A model generated the notes under the pieces. It was not told the DNA's origin, did no database searches, and saw nothing but the letters and a program-made list of their open reading frames with translations. Below are positions 16,366-24,636 of a stretch of DNA of 64,000 nt, piece after piece. Origin of the DNA: Peptococcaceae bacterium (GTDB lineage: Bacteria > Bacillota > Peptococcia > Peptococcales > Peptococcaceae); assembly GCA_900759105.1 (NCBI GenBank), contig CAAETY010000078.1, forward strand, positions 1-64,000. The letters run 5' to 3'. Position 1 is the first letter of the stretch, and every line of letters starts with the position of its first letter. Made by a program: the position numbers and the translations under genes.

Positions 16366-17235
16366 TTATACTTTCTTTCGGTTAATCACCAATTCCCCCA
16401 AGCAAGCACCGCCCAAAATAAGCACCGCGCCCAGCCAATGAATAGGGAGCATCACTTCGCCCAAGAAGGCCGCAGAAACAAAAAGTGCGGTAAGTGGGTC
16501 CATGTAGCAAAGCAATGATACACTTTGACCGCTGAGCTTTTGCAAAGATGAGAAATATAATAGATAGGCCAGCCCGGTGTTGGCAAGCCCGATAATGAGT
16601 ACATAAATGAGCTCGTTTGTCGCCGGCACCACTGGAAGTGGGGTCCCTTGAAGCATTAGATACCCCAACACGACAAAGAACGAAACAATCATTTCATACA
16701 AGGAGCAGTGGAGTCCACCCAAATAGTACACCTTTTTATTGCAAATAATCACCATTGCATAAAGCGCCGCCGCACCGATGGCAACCAGAAGTCCGCGCCC
16801 GCTTGAGGTTTCAAAGTCAATACTACCGCTAATGCAGAGCATCCCCAAGGCCACACTCACTAAGGCTGCAATCTTGTTCCACGTTAAGCGTTCGTGGAAT
16901 ACAATCGGTGACAACAACAAGACAAACATCGGTCCGCAATAATAAGTCAACGTTGCAAGGCTAACAGAAAGTGCACGATAGGCTTCAAAAAGAAATACCC
17001 AGTTCAGCCCCAATGCTGCGCCACCCAGCGTTGCTGCCACAATGTCTTTGCGCAATGCTTTGAAATCAAACCTTCCGGTAAAACACACCACCACTGCCAA
17101 AAAGACAGACCCCAACAGTGTTCGCATAAGCACAATTTCTGCACTCGAAAGCGCGATATGTGCCACCCATAGCCCGTTTGTTCCAAAAATAACCATGGAT
17201 AATACAAATTTAAGCAATTCCATTCGATGTGACAT
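16366..17235 (-). CDS. EamA/DMT-family transporter
   Basis: This 289-residue protein has ten hydrophobic spans in two homologous halves, the layout of the drug/metabolite transporter (EamA, RhaT-like) family. Typical features are the NWVFLFEAYRALSVSLATL segment in the first half and GLANTGLAYLLYF in the second. The substrate cannot be read from sequence; relatives export amino acids or metabolites. The start at 17235 has GGGGAG 8 nt upstream, and the longer frame adds a basic non-membrane leader without support. It lies 120 nt behind the ABM gene, with a terminator between them. Confidence 0.88.
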   Translation of the reverse strand: MSHRMELLKFVLSMVIFGTNGLWVAHIALSSAEIVLMRTLLGSVFLAVVVCFTGRFDFKALRKDIVAATLGGAALGLNWVFLFEAYRALSVSLATLTYYCGPMFVLLLSPIVFHERLTWNKIAALVSVALGMLCISGSIDFETSSGRGLLVAIGAAALYAMVIICNKKVYYLGGLHCSLYEMIVSFFVVLGYLMLQGTPLPVVPATNELIYVLIIGLANTGLAYLLYFSSLQKLSGQSVSLLCYMDPLTALFVSAAFLGEVMLPIHWLGAVLILGGACLGELVINRKKV

Positions 17236-17318
17236 GCATGCATCTCCCCTTTTACGTTTCCCACCTTTTCGGTGCGATATCCCCATTCTTTCATTCTTGC
17301 AACCGATTGTCAACGCAC

Positions 17319-17348
17319 AAAAAACAGCCACATCCCGCAGGACATGGC
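17319..17348 (-). terminator. Terminator of the ABM-domain gene
   Basis: A 9-bp stem with two G-U pairs (17327-17335 with 17340-17348) and a T6 run on the minus strand. Confidence 0.8.
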
Positions 17349-17354
17349 CATTGC

Positions 17355-17636
17355 TCAATCAATATGCTCGATATCAATCACATACTTTTCAATGAGTGCG
17401 GCAAGCGCTTCCATATAAGGCGCTTCGAGATGTGCTGCACGGTGCGCGTCACTCGCCCAGCTTTCCATGAGCATCAATCGATTATCGCTTTCTTCAGACA
17501 CGTAGTAATCATAGGTTTCACAACCTGCCATGTCACGAATGGCCTGTAGCAACCCACCGTCAAAGATTTTCTTCACAAAAGCATCACGTTCACCGGGCTT
17601 TGTGGTATAGACCACACAATAAGATACCGCTTCCAT
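17355..17636 (-). CDS. Antibiotic-biosynthesis-monooxygenase (ABM) domain protein
   Basis: This 93-residue ferredoxin-like alpha-beta protein has the ABM layout: a first strand YCVVYTTKPG, a mid segment CETYDYYVSEESDNRLMLME, then WAS...AHLEAPYM. Members include quinol monooxygenases (YgiN), heme-degrading enzymes and many unknowns, usually dimers. The heme-binding Asn of IsdG types is not evident. The start at 17636 has AAGGTG 6 nt upstream. Confidence 0.8.
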   Translation of the reverse strand: MEAVSYCVVYTTKPGERDAFVKKIFDGGLLQAIRDMAGCETYDYYVSEESDNRLMLMESWASDAHRAAHLEAPYMEALAALIEKYVIDIEHID

Positions 17637-17795
17637 TGTCCTCACCTTCTCTTTCGATTTATCTCCTCTAGCATACCCACTCTCGTGCACCGCGTCAACG
17701 CTTGACATATTCCATCCTTCATAGACAATTGTATCCCATTAAAATATTTAGCACGAATCTATAGAAAACCTTCATTCAAGGTATCCCCTTTAATT

Positions 17796-17804
17796 TGCTA
17801 TAAT
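17796..17804 (+). promoter_or_regulatory. Extended -10 promoter of alr
   Basis: TGC directly followed by TATAAT (17799-17804) forms an extended -10 box. A -35 box is not clear. It lies about 50 nt before the alr start. Confidence 0.6.
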
Positions 17805-17852
17805 ATTTTCATAACTTACACTACGTTTTACATTTTAGGGGGCAATTCACTC

Positions 17853-19052
17853 ATGGGAAAATATCCAGATAATATCTTAGACACCATTCGCCCATTTCGT
17901 GCGGAAATCGATCTCGACGCCTTTGCATTTACCATGCAATCCATCAAAAAACGCGCCGGCGCAGATCGCCATGTGTACGCTGTTGTAAAAGCCAACGCAT
18001 ACGGCCACGGTGTCTTGCCAATCATTCCAACCTTGCTTGAAAACGGTGCTGACGGCCTTTGTGTCGCTATTTTCCATGAAGCACTCGAAATTCGCAACGC
18101 CGGCTTTAGTGATGTGCCAATTCTTATTTTAGGCTACACCGAACCTGCCCTTGCAGCCGATATCGTAAAATACGACATCGACCAAACTGTCTTTACCTAT
18201 GAATTCGCTCAAGCGCTCAGCGCCGAAGCTGTGAAGCAAGGAAAGACTGCCCACGTACACATCAAAGCAGATACCGGGATGGGACGTATTGGCTTCCTCC
18301 CAACAGAAGAAAGCCTCGATACCATCGAAAAAATCTTCCAACTGCCAAACCTTGAATTTACCGGCCTTTTCACCCACTTTGCAAAAGCTGACTATGCCGA
18401 TAAAACCTATACTAAATTGCAATGGGAACGTTACAATTTCTTCTTAGACGGACTCAAACAGCGCGGTCTTGAACCAAAAATTCGCCACTGTGGTAACAGT
18501 GCGGTCATTGTTGACCACCCTGAATTTTTCATGGATATGGTACGTCCGGGGATTATTCTTTACGGGGTTTACCCAAGCGATGAAACCCAAAACGACAACA
18601 TGGAAGTGCGCCCGGCATTGAGCCTCAAGTGTCGCATTGCCAATGTTAAGCATGAAAAAGCCGGTGAACGCATTTCTTACGGCGGCACCTTTGAAACCGA
18701 AGGTGACGACACCGTCATTGCAACCCTGCCATTGGGCTATGCCGACGGCTTCCACCGTGTGCTCTCCAACAAGGCTGAAGTGCTCGTACACGGCAAGCGC
18801 GCACGCATTGCCGGTCGTGTGTGCATGGACCAATGCATGATTGATGTTACTCATATCCCGGATGTTAAAATCGGTGATGAAGTCGTTATCATCGGTGCAC
18901 AAGGTGATGACTGCATTACCATCGAAGAATTGTGCAGTCACGTGCCAACCATTCCGCACGAACTTTTCTGCGACATCAACCGCCGCGTGCCACGCGTTTA
19001 TTACAAAGGCGGCGAAATTGTCAATATCGTGCAATACCTTCTGGGCGACTGA
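17853..19052 (+). CDS. alr: Alanine racemase (PLP)
   Basis: This 399-residue enzyme converts L- to D-alanine for peptidoglycan. PLP binds Lys46 in VVKANAYGHG. The other catalytic residue, the Tyr of ISYGGTF, is present, as are the MDMVRPGIILYG and GRVCMDQCMIDVT segments of the second domain. Length is slightly above the usual 370-390. GGGGG lies about 10 nt before the ATG. It is preceded by an extended -10 promoter and stands alone. Confidence 0.97.
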   Translation: MGKYPDNILDTIRPFRAEIDLDAFAFTMQSIKKRAGADRHVYAVVKANAYGHGVLPIIPTLLENGADGLCVAIFHEALEIRNAGFSDVPILILGYTEPALAADIVKYDIDQTVFTYEFAQALSAEAVKQGKTAHVHIKADTGMGRIGFLPTEESLDTIEKIFQLPNLEFTGLFTHFAKADYADKTYTKLQWERYNFFLDGLKQRGLEPKIRHCGNSAVIVDHPEFFMDMVRPGIILYGVYPSDETQNDNMEVRPALSLKCRIANVKHEKAGERISYGGTFETEGDDTVIATLPLGYADGFHRVLSNKAEVLVHGKRARIAGRVCMDQCMIDVTHIPDVKIGDEVVIIGAQGDDCITIEELCSHVPTIPHELFCDINRRVPRVYYKGGEIVNIVQYLLGD

Positions 19053-19077
19053 GTTCTTCTTTTAAGGGAATTTGAAT

Positions 19078-19119
19078 GCAGGGAATAAACCCACCGCTTT
19101 GCGGTTGACGCCTTTCCCT
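19078..19119 (+). terminator. Hairpin downstream of alr
   Basis: An outer CAGGGAA/TTCCCTG stem encloses a smaller ACCGC/GCGGT stem, followed by TCTTT. It could be a weak terminator; the T-run is short. Confidence 0.4.
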
Positions 19120-19187
19120 GTCTTTAGTAAAATGGCAATTAGAGAATAAAAATGACACGCTTTTGAAGCATAGAGGAGACATGTATC

Positions 19188-19601
19188 ATGTATGTATTTG
19201 TACAAGGGAACTTCACTGACGCCCGCCATGCGCTTGATGGCATCGAAGATTGCATCAGACGTGGCGCAACCAAAGACACCTTAAAGGTGTATGTTACCGC
19301 TGAAGGGGACGCTAAGTTCCAAAGCAAAGAACCACCTGTTGTTGAAGAACCTGTAGAAGAAGCACCAAAGAAGGGCAAAAAGAAGGACGAAGGTCCTGTA
19401 TTTGACCCTAACGGTTACCTCTACTGGGCAAAAATCAAAAAGGACTACGACGTGACCGTTGTAGATCCTGCTGCTATCGACAGCTTGAACATTCCACGTG
19501 AACATCAACTCGTTCTCCACGGCGCTAAAACCATGCTTGAAATGGGCAACATGGTTCTCGTATTGGAACAAGTAAGCAAAGCTGAAGAAAAGTTCGACTG
19601 A
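19188..19601 (+). CDS. Small two-part protein, function unknown
   Basis: I do not recognise this 137-residue protein. Residues 1-45 look like a compact beta-alpha unit (MYVFVQGNFTDARHALDG). They are joined by a Pro/Glu/Lys linker (about 48-68, with VVEEPVEEAPKKGKKK) to a second folded part (about 70-137). There is no signal peptide or membrane span. A good Shine-Dalgarno (GAGGAG) precedes the ATG and a terminator follows, so it is a real single-gene unit. Confidence 0.8.
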   Translation: MYVFVQGNFTDARHALDGIEDCIRRGATKDTLKVYVTAEGDAKFQSKEPPVVEEPVEEAPKKGKKKDEGPVFDPNGYLYWAKIKKDYDVTVVDPAAIDSLNIPREHQLVLHGAKTMLEMGNMVLVLEQVSKAEEKFD

Positions 19602-19618
19602 TTGTAAACGCTTTACCA

Positions 19619-19645
19619 AAGACCGTCTGTTGGCGGTCTTTTTTT
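19619..19645 (+). terminator. Terminator of the unknown gene at 19188
   Basis: A 7-bp stem (19619-19625 with 19634-19640) with a T7 run on the plus strand. From 19646 to 19800 I see no other gene. Confidence 0.85.
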
Positions 19646-19811
19646 GTTTGCTTTCCTACGCACAGCACTGCAATCAAAGATCCTTACAAGCCTATAACAA
19701 CACCGGCCTATTATTCTGCCCGTCTCTTCCTGAAACACTATCATGCATATAAAAAGCCTCTATTTCTCTTTTGACGAGTTCTCGTTATACTAGAATGAGA
19801 GGTGATTACCA

Positions 19812-20378
19812 TTGATTCAATCTAAACCAAGTTTGTGGCAAATTTTTATTGCCACCTTTACCCTTAGCGCCTTCACATTCGGTGGCGGCTATGTCATTGT
19901 CACACTAATGAAGGATCGCTTTGTCGATCGTTTTCAATGGATTGACGAAGACGAAATGCTCGATTTGGTGGCACTATCCCAATCCGCACCGGGTGCAATG
20001 GCCATCAACGCTTCTATCATTGTGGGCTATAAGCTGCGTGGGCTTTCCGGTGCGCTCATATCAACATTGGGAACCGTGTTGCCGCCATTCCTCATCATTA
20101 CCGTTATTTCCGCTTTTTATAACGCCTTCTCCCAAAGCTTTGTTATTTCAAAACTTCTCGAAGGGATGCAATCCGGCGTTGGTGCAGTGATTGGCTCTGT
20201 GGTTTTCGATATGGCTTGCGGTATTACAAGCAGCGGTTCGACCCTCAATATGATCATTATGGTTGTTGCTTTTATTTGCACCTGTGTCTTTAATGTAAGC
20301 GTCGTTAAAGTGGTGCTCGTCTGCATCGTCCTCGGCATTATCAAGAGCATCGTGCTCAGAAAGCAGGTGGCAAAATGA
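19812..20378 (+). CDS. Chromate transporter family protein, first half
   Basis: This 188-residue membrane protein of the short-chain CHR family has the FTFGGGYVIVTLM motif near residue 20, the MLDLVALSQSAPGAMAINAS segment and about five to six spans. The start is a TTG at 19812 with GAGAGGTG 6 nt upstream. Short CHR proteins work as pairs, and the partner follows with a 4-nt ATGA overlap. Family members export chromate, but the natural substrate in anaerobes is unsettled. Confidence 0.88.
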   Translation: MIQSKPSLWQIFIATFTLSAFTFGGGYVIVTLMKDRFVDRFQWIDEDEMLDLVALSQSAPGAMAINASIIVGYKLRGLSGALISTLGTVLPPFLIITVISAFYNAFSQSFVISKLLEGMQSGVGAVIGSVVFDMACGITSSGSTLNMIIMVVAFICTCVFNVSVVKVVLVCIVLGIIKSIVLRKQVAK

Positions 20379-20941
20379 TTTATTTGCAACTGTATCTGAG
20401 CTTCTTCCAGATTGGCGTGTTCTGCTTTGGCGGTGGCTATGCGGCACTACCATTGCTGCAAGAGCAAGTGGTTAATACCCATCATTGGCTCACCATGGAA
20501 GAATTGACCCACCTTATTACCATCTCACAAATGACTCCGGGACCGATTGCCATTAACTCCGCAACCTTTGTCGGCACAAAGGTTGCCGGCATCACAGGCT
20601 CTGTTGTTGCCACCTTAGGCTTTGTCACTCCGAGCTTCATTATTATGAGCATTCTTACGTGGGTTTACTTCAAATATCGCAACACCGATTCCTTGAAAAT
20701 CATCATGGCCACCTTGCGCCCTGCCGTTGCCGCCATGATTGGTGCAGCCGGCATTTCTATCATTGTTCATGCTTTTTGGGGCACCGATGCAGCCATTTCC
20801 CTCACCGGTACCCATTGGCTTCTTGTGGGCATATTTGGGCTCTGTGTCGGACTCTTACGCACCAAAAAGCTCTCCCCGGTCATGGTCATTATCCTTGCCG
20901 GTGTACTGAATCTCCTCTTCGCCCTCATTGGCGTGGGCTAA
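20375..20941 (+). CDS. Chromate transporter family protein, second half
   Basis: The partner of the preceding gene, also 188 residues, has FCFGGGYAALPLLQ, LTHLITISQMTPGPIAINSATFVG and several membrane spans. Its identical length and parallel motifs show it arose by duplication of the same domain; the two subunits probably insert in opposite orientation. Translation is coupled to the first gene by the ATGA overlap. Confidence 0.9.
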   Translation: MIYLQLYLSFFQIGVFCFGGGYAALPLLQEQVVNTHHWLTMEELTHLITISQMTPGPIAINSATFVGTKVAGITGSVVATLGFVTPSFIIMSILTWVYFKYRNTDSLKIIMATLRPAVAAMIGAAGISIIVHAFWGTDAAISLTGTHWLLVGIFGLCVGLLRTKKLSPVMVIILAGVLNLLFALIGVG

Positions 20942-20949
20942 TTGAACCT

Positions 20950-20996
20950 ACAAAAAGAGCGGTTCTGCTTATTATTTTGCAGAACCGCTCTTTCTA
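20950..20996. terminator. Bidirectional terminator
   Basis: A perfect 15-bp stem (20954-20968 with 20979-20993), with T-runs on both sides: TTTCT on the plus strand after the chromate pair and T5 on the minus strand after the SDR gene. Confidence 0.88.
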
Positions 20997-21022
20997 TTGT
21001 ATTCAACTATCTTTGCCCATCA

Positions 21023-21784
21023 TTATGGCATGATGGAGTTTGCGCCGTCTACGATAACGCTTTGGCCGGAGAAGTAGCAAGAATCCGGACCGGCGAGGAA
21101 AGCAACAACCGGTGCGATGTCGTTTTCAGGATCGCCGAAACGCTTCATTGGGTTGAGGTTCACTTGCTTTTCATATTCTTCCGGGAATTTCTTTGCCCAT
21201 TCCTTTGCAGCTGGGGATTCTGCACCAGGAAGCACGATATTTACGCAGATGCCGTATTGGCCCCATTCTTTCGCGGCAATTTTGGTAAGGCCACGAAGTG
21301 CTTCTTTGTTAGAGCCATAAGCGAGTTGGCCTGCAATCCCAAACATCCCGGTTGCAGATGCAAAGTTAATGATGCGCCCTTCGTGTTGTTCCTTCATGTA
21401 TGGGAATGCCCCTTGCATGTAGTTCAAGGAGCCGATTACACCGCTTTGCCATGCTTTGAGCATGCTATCGTAGGTGGTATCTTCTACCGGTGCGGATGGA
21501 ACAATGGCTTGACCGTTGTTGACAACGATGTCAATGGCGCCAAAGGTATCCACAGTTTCTTGCACAACGGCAGCTACACAAGCCGGATTGCCGGAGTCAC
21601 AGGTAAGTGCCAAGCCGTCGCCACCCAATTCCTTGATCTCTTCGATGGTTTGTTGAATTGGTTCTAAGCGACGACCGGTTGCAACAATCTTTACGCCACG
21701 TTTTGCCAAACAAAGCGCAATCCCTTTCCCGATGCCTTGACCGGCGCCGGTTACAATAGCAACTTTTTCATTTAATTGTTTCAT
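21023..21784 (-). CDS. Short-chain dehydrogenase/reductase
   Basis: This 253-residue classical SDR has the cofactor motif TGAGQGIG near residue 13, an NNGQ in place of NNAG near 85, a Ser in NFASATGMFG, and the catalytic YGSNK (Tyr-X3-Lys) near 154. The basic residues after strand 2 (ATGRRLEP) favour NADP(H). The substrate is unknown; relatives include glucose and 3-oxoacyl reductases. The start at 21784 has GGGGAGGA upstream; the earlier ATG overlaps that site. Confidence 0.9.
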   Translation of the reverse strand: MKQLNEKVAIVTGAGQGIGKGIALCLAKRGVKIVATGRRLEPIQQTIEEIKELGGDGLALTCDSGNPACVAAVVQETVDTFGAIDIVVNNGQAIVPSAPVEDTTYDSMLKAWQSGVIGSLNYMQGAFPYMKEQHEGRIINFASATGMFGIAGQLAYGSNKEALRGLTKIAAKEWGQYGICVNIVLPGAESPAAKEWAKKFPEEYEKQVNLNPMKRFGDPENDIAPVVAFLAGPDSCYFSGQSVIVDGANSIMP

Positions 21785-22004
21785 GATGAATCCTCCCCAC
21801 AAAAAATATCTATCTACGCGTTTTGGGCTATAATATGCCCACTCTTATCATCTTGATTCGATTTTAGCATACCCCCTTGGGGCATGCAAGCAATGCACCG
21901 AGCATTGGCGCGACTCCATAAATGACTATTTCTAATCTGTAATATTATCGTTGTTCAAAAAAGCACAAATTACCACCATCGATGGACACTTTCACGCTTT
22001 GTTG

Positions 22005-22193
22005 TTATTCATCCTTGGCTTGAAGGACTTCATACACCGGGTTCACGCCCCATTGCTGTTGCATGGCTTCCCAGGCAAAGGATTCAGCGGATACGCCTGT
22101 TGGCATGGCGTGTGTCGCATTGGCTTGCGTGAGCATTTCGAGGGTATCAAAGTCCATGGTTTCAATGCTTTCTTTGGTTAATGCGTTGTTCAT
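22005..22193 (-). CDS. Small acidic protein, function unknown
   Basis: A 62-residue frame with a strong ribosome binding site (GGGAGGG, about 7 nt before the ATG). The product is acidic, rich in Met and Ala, and predicted to be mostly helical, without Cys or a membrane span. I recognise no family. It stands alone between the SDR and the amidohydrolase. The 21785-22004 interval shows no other gene. Confidence 0.6.
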   Translation of the reverse strand: MNNALTKESIETMDFDTLEMLTQANATHAMPTGVSAESFAWEAMQQQWGVNPVYEVLQAKDE

Positions 22194-22280
22194 TTTTTGC
22201 CCTCCCATTCCTTTCGTATAGTATTATCATACACGATAACGCCATCACAGAGGGACAAATATTTCTCTGATAGAGATACT

Positions 22281-23591
22281 TTATTGTAAAAGCGCTGTCG
22301 TTACCAAGGAAAAGACGCCAATGCCGGTTTCAATCACATCCTCATTAAAGTCAAAACGATGCGCATGGGGCACGTCTTGTACCTCAGTTAAAAGGCGCAT
22401 AAACGCCGCCTCGCCGCCACGTGATTGCACACGAGCCATCATTAACGAGATATCCTCACTATCCACGAGCACTTGCTCCGGCGTATCAGAGAGGGTTCCC
22501 GGTGGCATATGCGCTGTTACAAGGGAACGAATTTTTTCAACCAAGGCCGGGCTGCTTTCCAGGGAGCCCGCCGTACCACGCACATCCACTTCGTAGTGTA
22601 AGTCGTGCATCAGGCATGCCCCTTCAATAATGCGACGCGCATAGGCTTCCATGTAGTCATTGATTTCGGTAGTAGCACCGCGCACTTCCATTTCCATCAT
22701 GGCATCATCGGCAACCACATTACGACCACTGCCGGCATGGACAGTACCAACATTAACACGAGAGGCGCCGGCGCTGTGGCGTGGAATGCCGTAAAGCCCT
22801 TGTATGATGGCAGCTACACCACGCATGACATTATGCCCTTCTTCCGGCGCACTGCCGGCATGAGAGGCACGTCCGTGAAGGTGAATGTCGAGCTTGGTCG
22901 TTGCCAAGGCACCGCTTGCACCGGCGATAAGCTTGCCATTAAAGGCAGCGTTGCTTTGGATATGCGCCCCCAGGAGCACGTCAACATCATCTAAATGCCC
23001 TTTACGAATCACCGCATCTGCACCGCGCACGCCTTCTTCGGCCGGCTGAAAGATAAATTTCACTGTACCATGAAGTTGGGCACGATATGCTGTAAGCACC
23101 TTTGCCACGCCCAAACCGATGGCAGTATGTCCATCATGGCCACAAGCGTGCATGGTGCCCGCCCATTGCGAGGCAAAGCCTTCACGCGCAGGCATATGCT
23201 CATCCGCAGTTGATTCGCCAATCGGCAGTGCATCCAAATCAAAACGCAACGCCACCACCGGGCCTTCGCCGGCACGAAGCACACCAATCACGCCGGTTTT
23301 GCCGCCTTGCATCGCTTCAAGCCATCGTTTCTCCGCACCGGCTTCTAAAGCGCGTTGATAGGCGTTTTCCAAACGCTCCACCACAGGCACGCCCATCCGC
23401 GGAGAAGCTGTCACAGCATCTCCGACAAGCACTTCCAATCCCAGCGCCTCAAGCTGCGAGGCCACCAACGCCGACGCATAATATTCCATCCATCCTTCTT
23501 CGGGATGGGCATGTAAATTGCGGCGAATTGCAATGGCTTCTGCCGTAACATTTTTTACTTTTTCGGAAATTGATTCATAGAGGCTATCCAT
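22281..23591 (-). CDS. M20-family amidohydrolase, AbgA-like
   Basis: This 436-residue protein matches the Escherichia coli p-aminobenzoyl-glutamate hydrolase subunit AbgA in length and in motifs: AHPEEGWMEYYASALVA, RFDLDAL, MHACGHDGHTAIGLG (metal site), IFQPAEEG, TTKLDIHLHG, ASRVNVGTVHAGSGRNVV and SEDISLMMARVQ. It probably cleaves an N-acyl or pABA-glutamate bond, feeding folate breakdown products or amino acids back. The usual partner AbgB is not next to it. The start at 23591 has AGGAGG 8 nt upstream. The riboflavin transporter gene ends just upstream, with a terminator between. Confidence 0.88.
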   Translation of the reverse strand: MDSLYESISEKVKNVTAEAIAIRRNLHAHPEEGWMEYYASALVASQLEALGLEVLVGDAVTASPRMGVPVVERLENAYQRALEAGAEKRWLEAMQGGKTGVIGVLRAGEGPVVALRFDLDALPIGESTADEHMPAREGFASQWAGTMHACGHDGHTAIGLGVAKVLTAYRAQLHGTVKFIFQPAEEGVRGADAVIRKGHLDDVDVLLGAHIQSNAAFNGKLIAGASGALATTKLDIHLHGRASHAGSAPEEGHNVMRGVAAIIQGLYGIPRHSAGASRVNVGTVHAGSGRNVVADDAMMEMEVRGATTEINDYMEAYARRIIEGACLMHDLHYEVDVRGTAGSLESSPALVEKIRSLVTAHMPPGTLSDTPEQVLVDSEDISLMMARVQSRGGEAAFMRLLTEVQDVPHAHRFDFNEDVIETGIGVFSLVTTALLQ

Positions 23592-23623
23592 AGCCCATGC
23601 CTCCTTCACACACATTATTTCGC

Positions 23624-23654
23624 AAAAAAACGCGGCAAATAGCATTGCCGCGTT
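23624..23654 (-). terminator. ribU terminator
   Basis: A 10-bp stem (23629-23638 with 23645-23654) followed by T7 on the minus strand. Confidence 0.9.
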
Positions 23655-23665
23655 TCTATCCAAAT

Positions 23666-24298
23666 TTACTTTGTTGTTGCCTTTTCTGTTGGCATGCCCA
23701 TCATCCCTCTCAGGGCATGACCGACACGCTTGTAGAGCAAGTATGTCACAATGGAGGTGACCCCATGCTTAAAGATATTGAATGGGAACACTGCAAAAAC
23801 TACCAAGGTCAACACATCATGCACAAACGGATTCACTGCGTGACCCATATCGATAATCGCTTGAAGTGGCATCCCGTAAAGCTCCACATAAAGCGGAATC
23901 ATCACATAAGCATTAAGGAATACATATACAATACTTACAAACACAGTGGAAAATACCAATGCAATCTTTGCGCCTTTTTTGGTATGCATGCGACGATAAA
24001 TCAAAGCCGCCGGCAACACAAAGCACATACTCCCTATAAGGTTACTAAAATCCCCGACAAAAGCGGTCAATGTCCCTTGGAAGATCAGCTTCAACACGAT
24101 TTTTACAAAAACAACTGCACAGCCACTTACCGGTCCCAAATAGAAGCCCGCAAACAATGCCGGCAGTTCGGCAATATCAAATTCATAGAAGCCCGGCACA
24201 AAAGGCACCGGAAAACAGAACATCATCAGCACACAGGACAATGCCCCTAATACACCAACAAAAGCAACAGTTCTTGCTCGTGAGACTTTATGACTCAT
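23666..24298 (-). CDS. ribU: Riboflavin ECF transporter S component
   Basis: This 210-residue protein has about six hydrophobic spans and the S-component segment PFVPGFYEFDIAELPALFAGF followed by GPVSGCAVVFVKIVLKLI, typical of RibU. It binds riboflavin and works with the shared EcfAA'T energy module, which is not in this window. The FMN riboswitch directly upstream supports the substrate. AAAGGGG lies 10 nt before the ATG. Confidence 0.93.
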   Translation of the reverse strand: MSHKVSRARTVAFVGVLGALSCVLMMFCFPVPFVPGFYEFDIAELPALFAGFYLGPVSGCAVVFVKIVLKLIFQGTLTAFVGDFSNLIGSMCFVLPAALIYRRMHTKKGAKIALVFSTVFVSIVYVFLNAYVMIPLYVELYGMPLQAIIDMGHAVNPFVHDVLTLVVFAVFPFNIFKHGVTSIVTYLLYKRVGHALRGMMGMPTEKATTK

Positions 24299-24308
24299 AA
24301 AAATAAAA

Positions 24309-24343
24309 CCCCTTTCTGATTTTGGGGCAAAAAAATAGCCCCC
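24309..24343 (-). promoter_or_regulatory. ribU translation switch (SD sequestration)
   Basis: The ribU Shine-Dalgarno GGGG (24312-24309) can pair with an upstream CCCC (24327-24324), hiding it. The same CCCC can instead pair with GGGGG (24343-24339), freeing it. A T7 tract lies in the loop of the second hairpin. This suggests translational control, unlike the terminator of the other FMN riboswitch. Inferred from base pairing only. Confidence 0.5.
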
Positions 24344-24368
24344 AGAGCATACACTATCCCAGGGACCA

Positions 24369-24487
24369 AATCTTCTCTCATCCAGACTATACTGTCGGTA
24401 CCGGAATCACACCGGTTCGTGCCCTCTCAAAAAAGGCTCGCGGACTATACCGCCGGTAGGGAATCACACCCTGCCCTGAAGATTGTA
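24369..24487 (-). promoter_or_regulatory. FMN riboswitch (RFN element) of ribU
   Basis: The RFN blocks are conserved: TTCAGGGCAGGGTG, CCCTACCGGCGG, an enlarged variable stem with a T-rich loop near 24429-24436, GACAGTA and CTGGATGAGAGAAG. This is the second FMN aptamer of the window. Confidence 0.95.
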
Positions 24488-24515
24488 CGACGCATTTGCG
24501 CCAGCTACTCTTCGT

Positions 24516-24544
24516 AGTCTACTCCACACCGCTTTCCTTGTCAA
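24516..24544 (-). promoter_or_regulatory. Promoter of ribU
   Basis: TTGACA (24544-24539), a 17-nt spacer and TAGACT (24521-24516). Confidence 0.78.
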
Positions 24545-24596
24545 GATGCAGGGTGTACCTTTTAACAGGTACGCTAAAACAACCATCAGCTATATT

Positions 24597-24628
24597 AAAA
24601 AGGCCCCGATATTTAGGTATCGGAGCCT
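24597..24628 (-). terminator. Terminator of the iron-type dehydrogenase gene
   Basis: An 11-bp stem with one mismatch (24601-24611 with 24618-24628) and a T5 run on the minus strand. Confidence 0.85.
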
Positions 24629-24636
24629 CACTATTA

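Noticed and set aside
16366..17358. N-terminally extended form of the DMT exporter starting at 17358
   Set aside because: The extension is basic and non-membrane, overlaps the terminator of the upstream gene, and the internal ATG at 17235 has a strong ribosome binding site.
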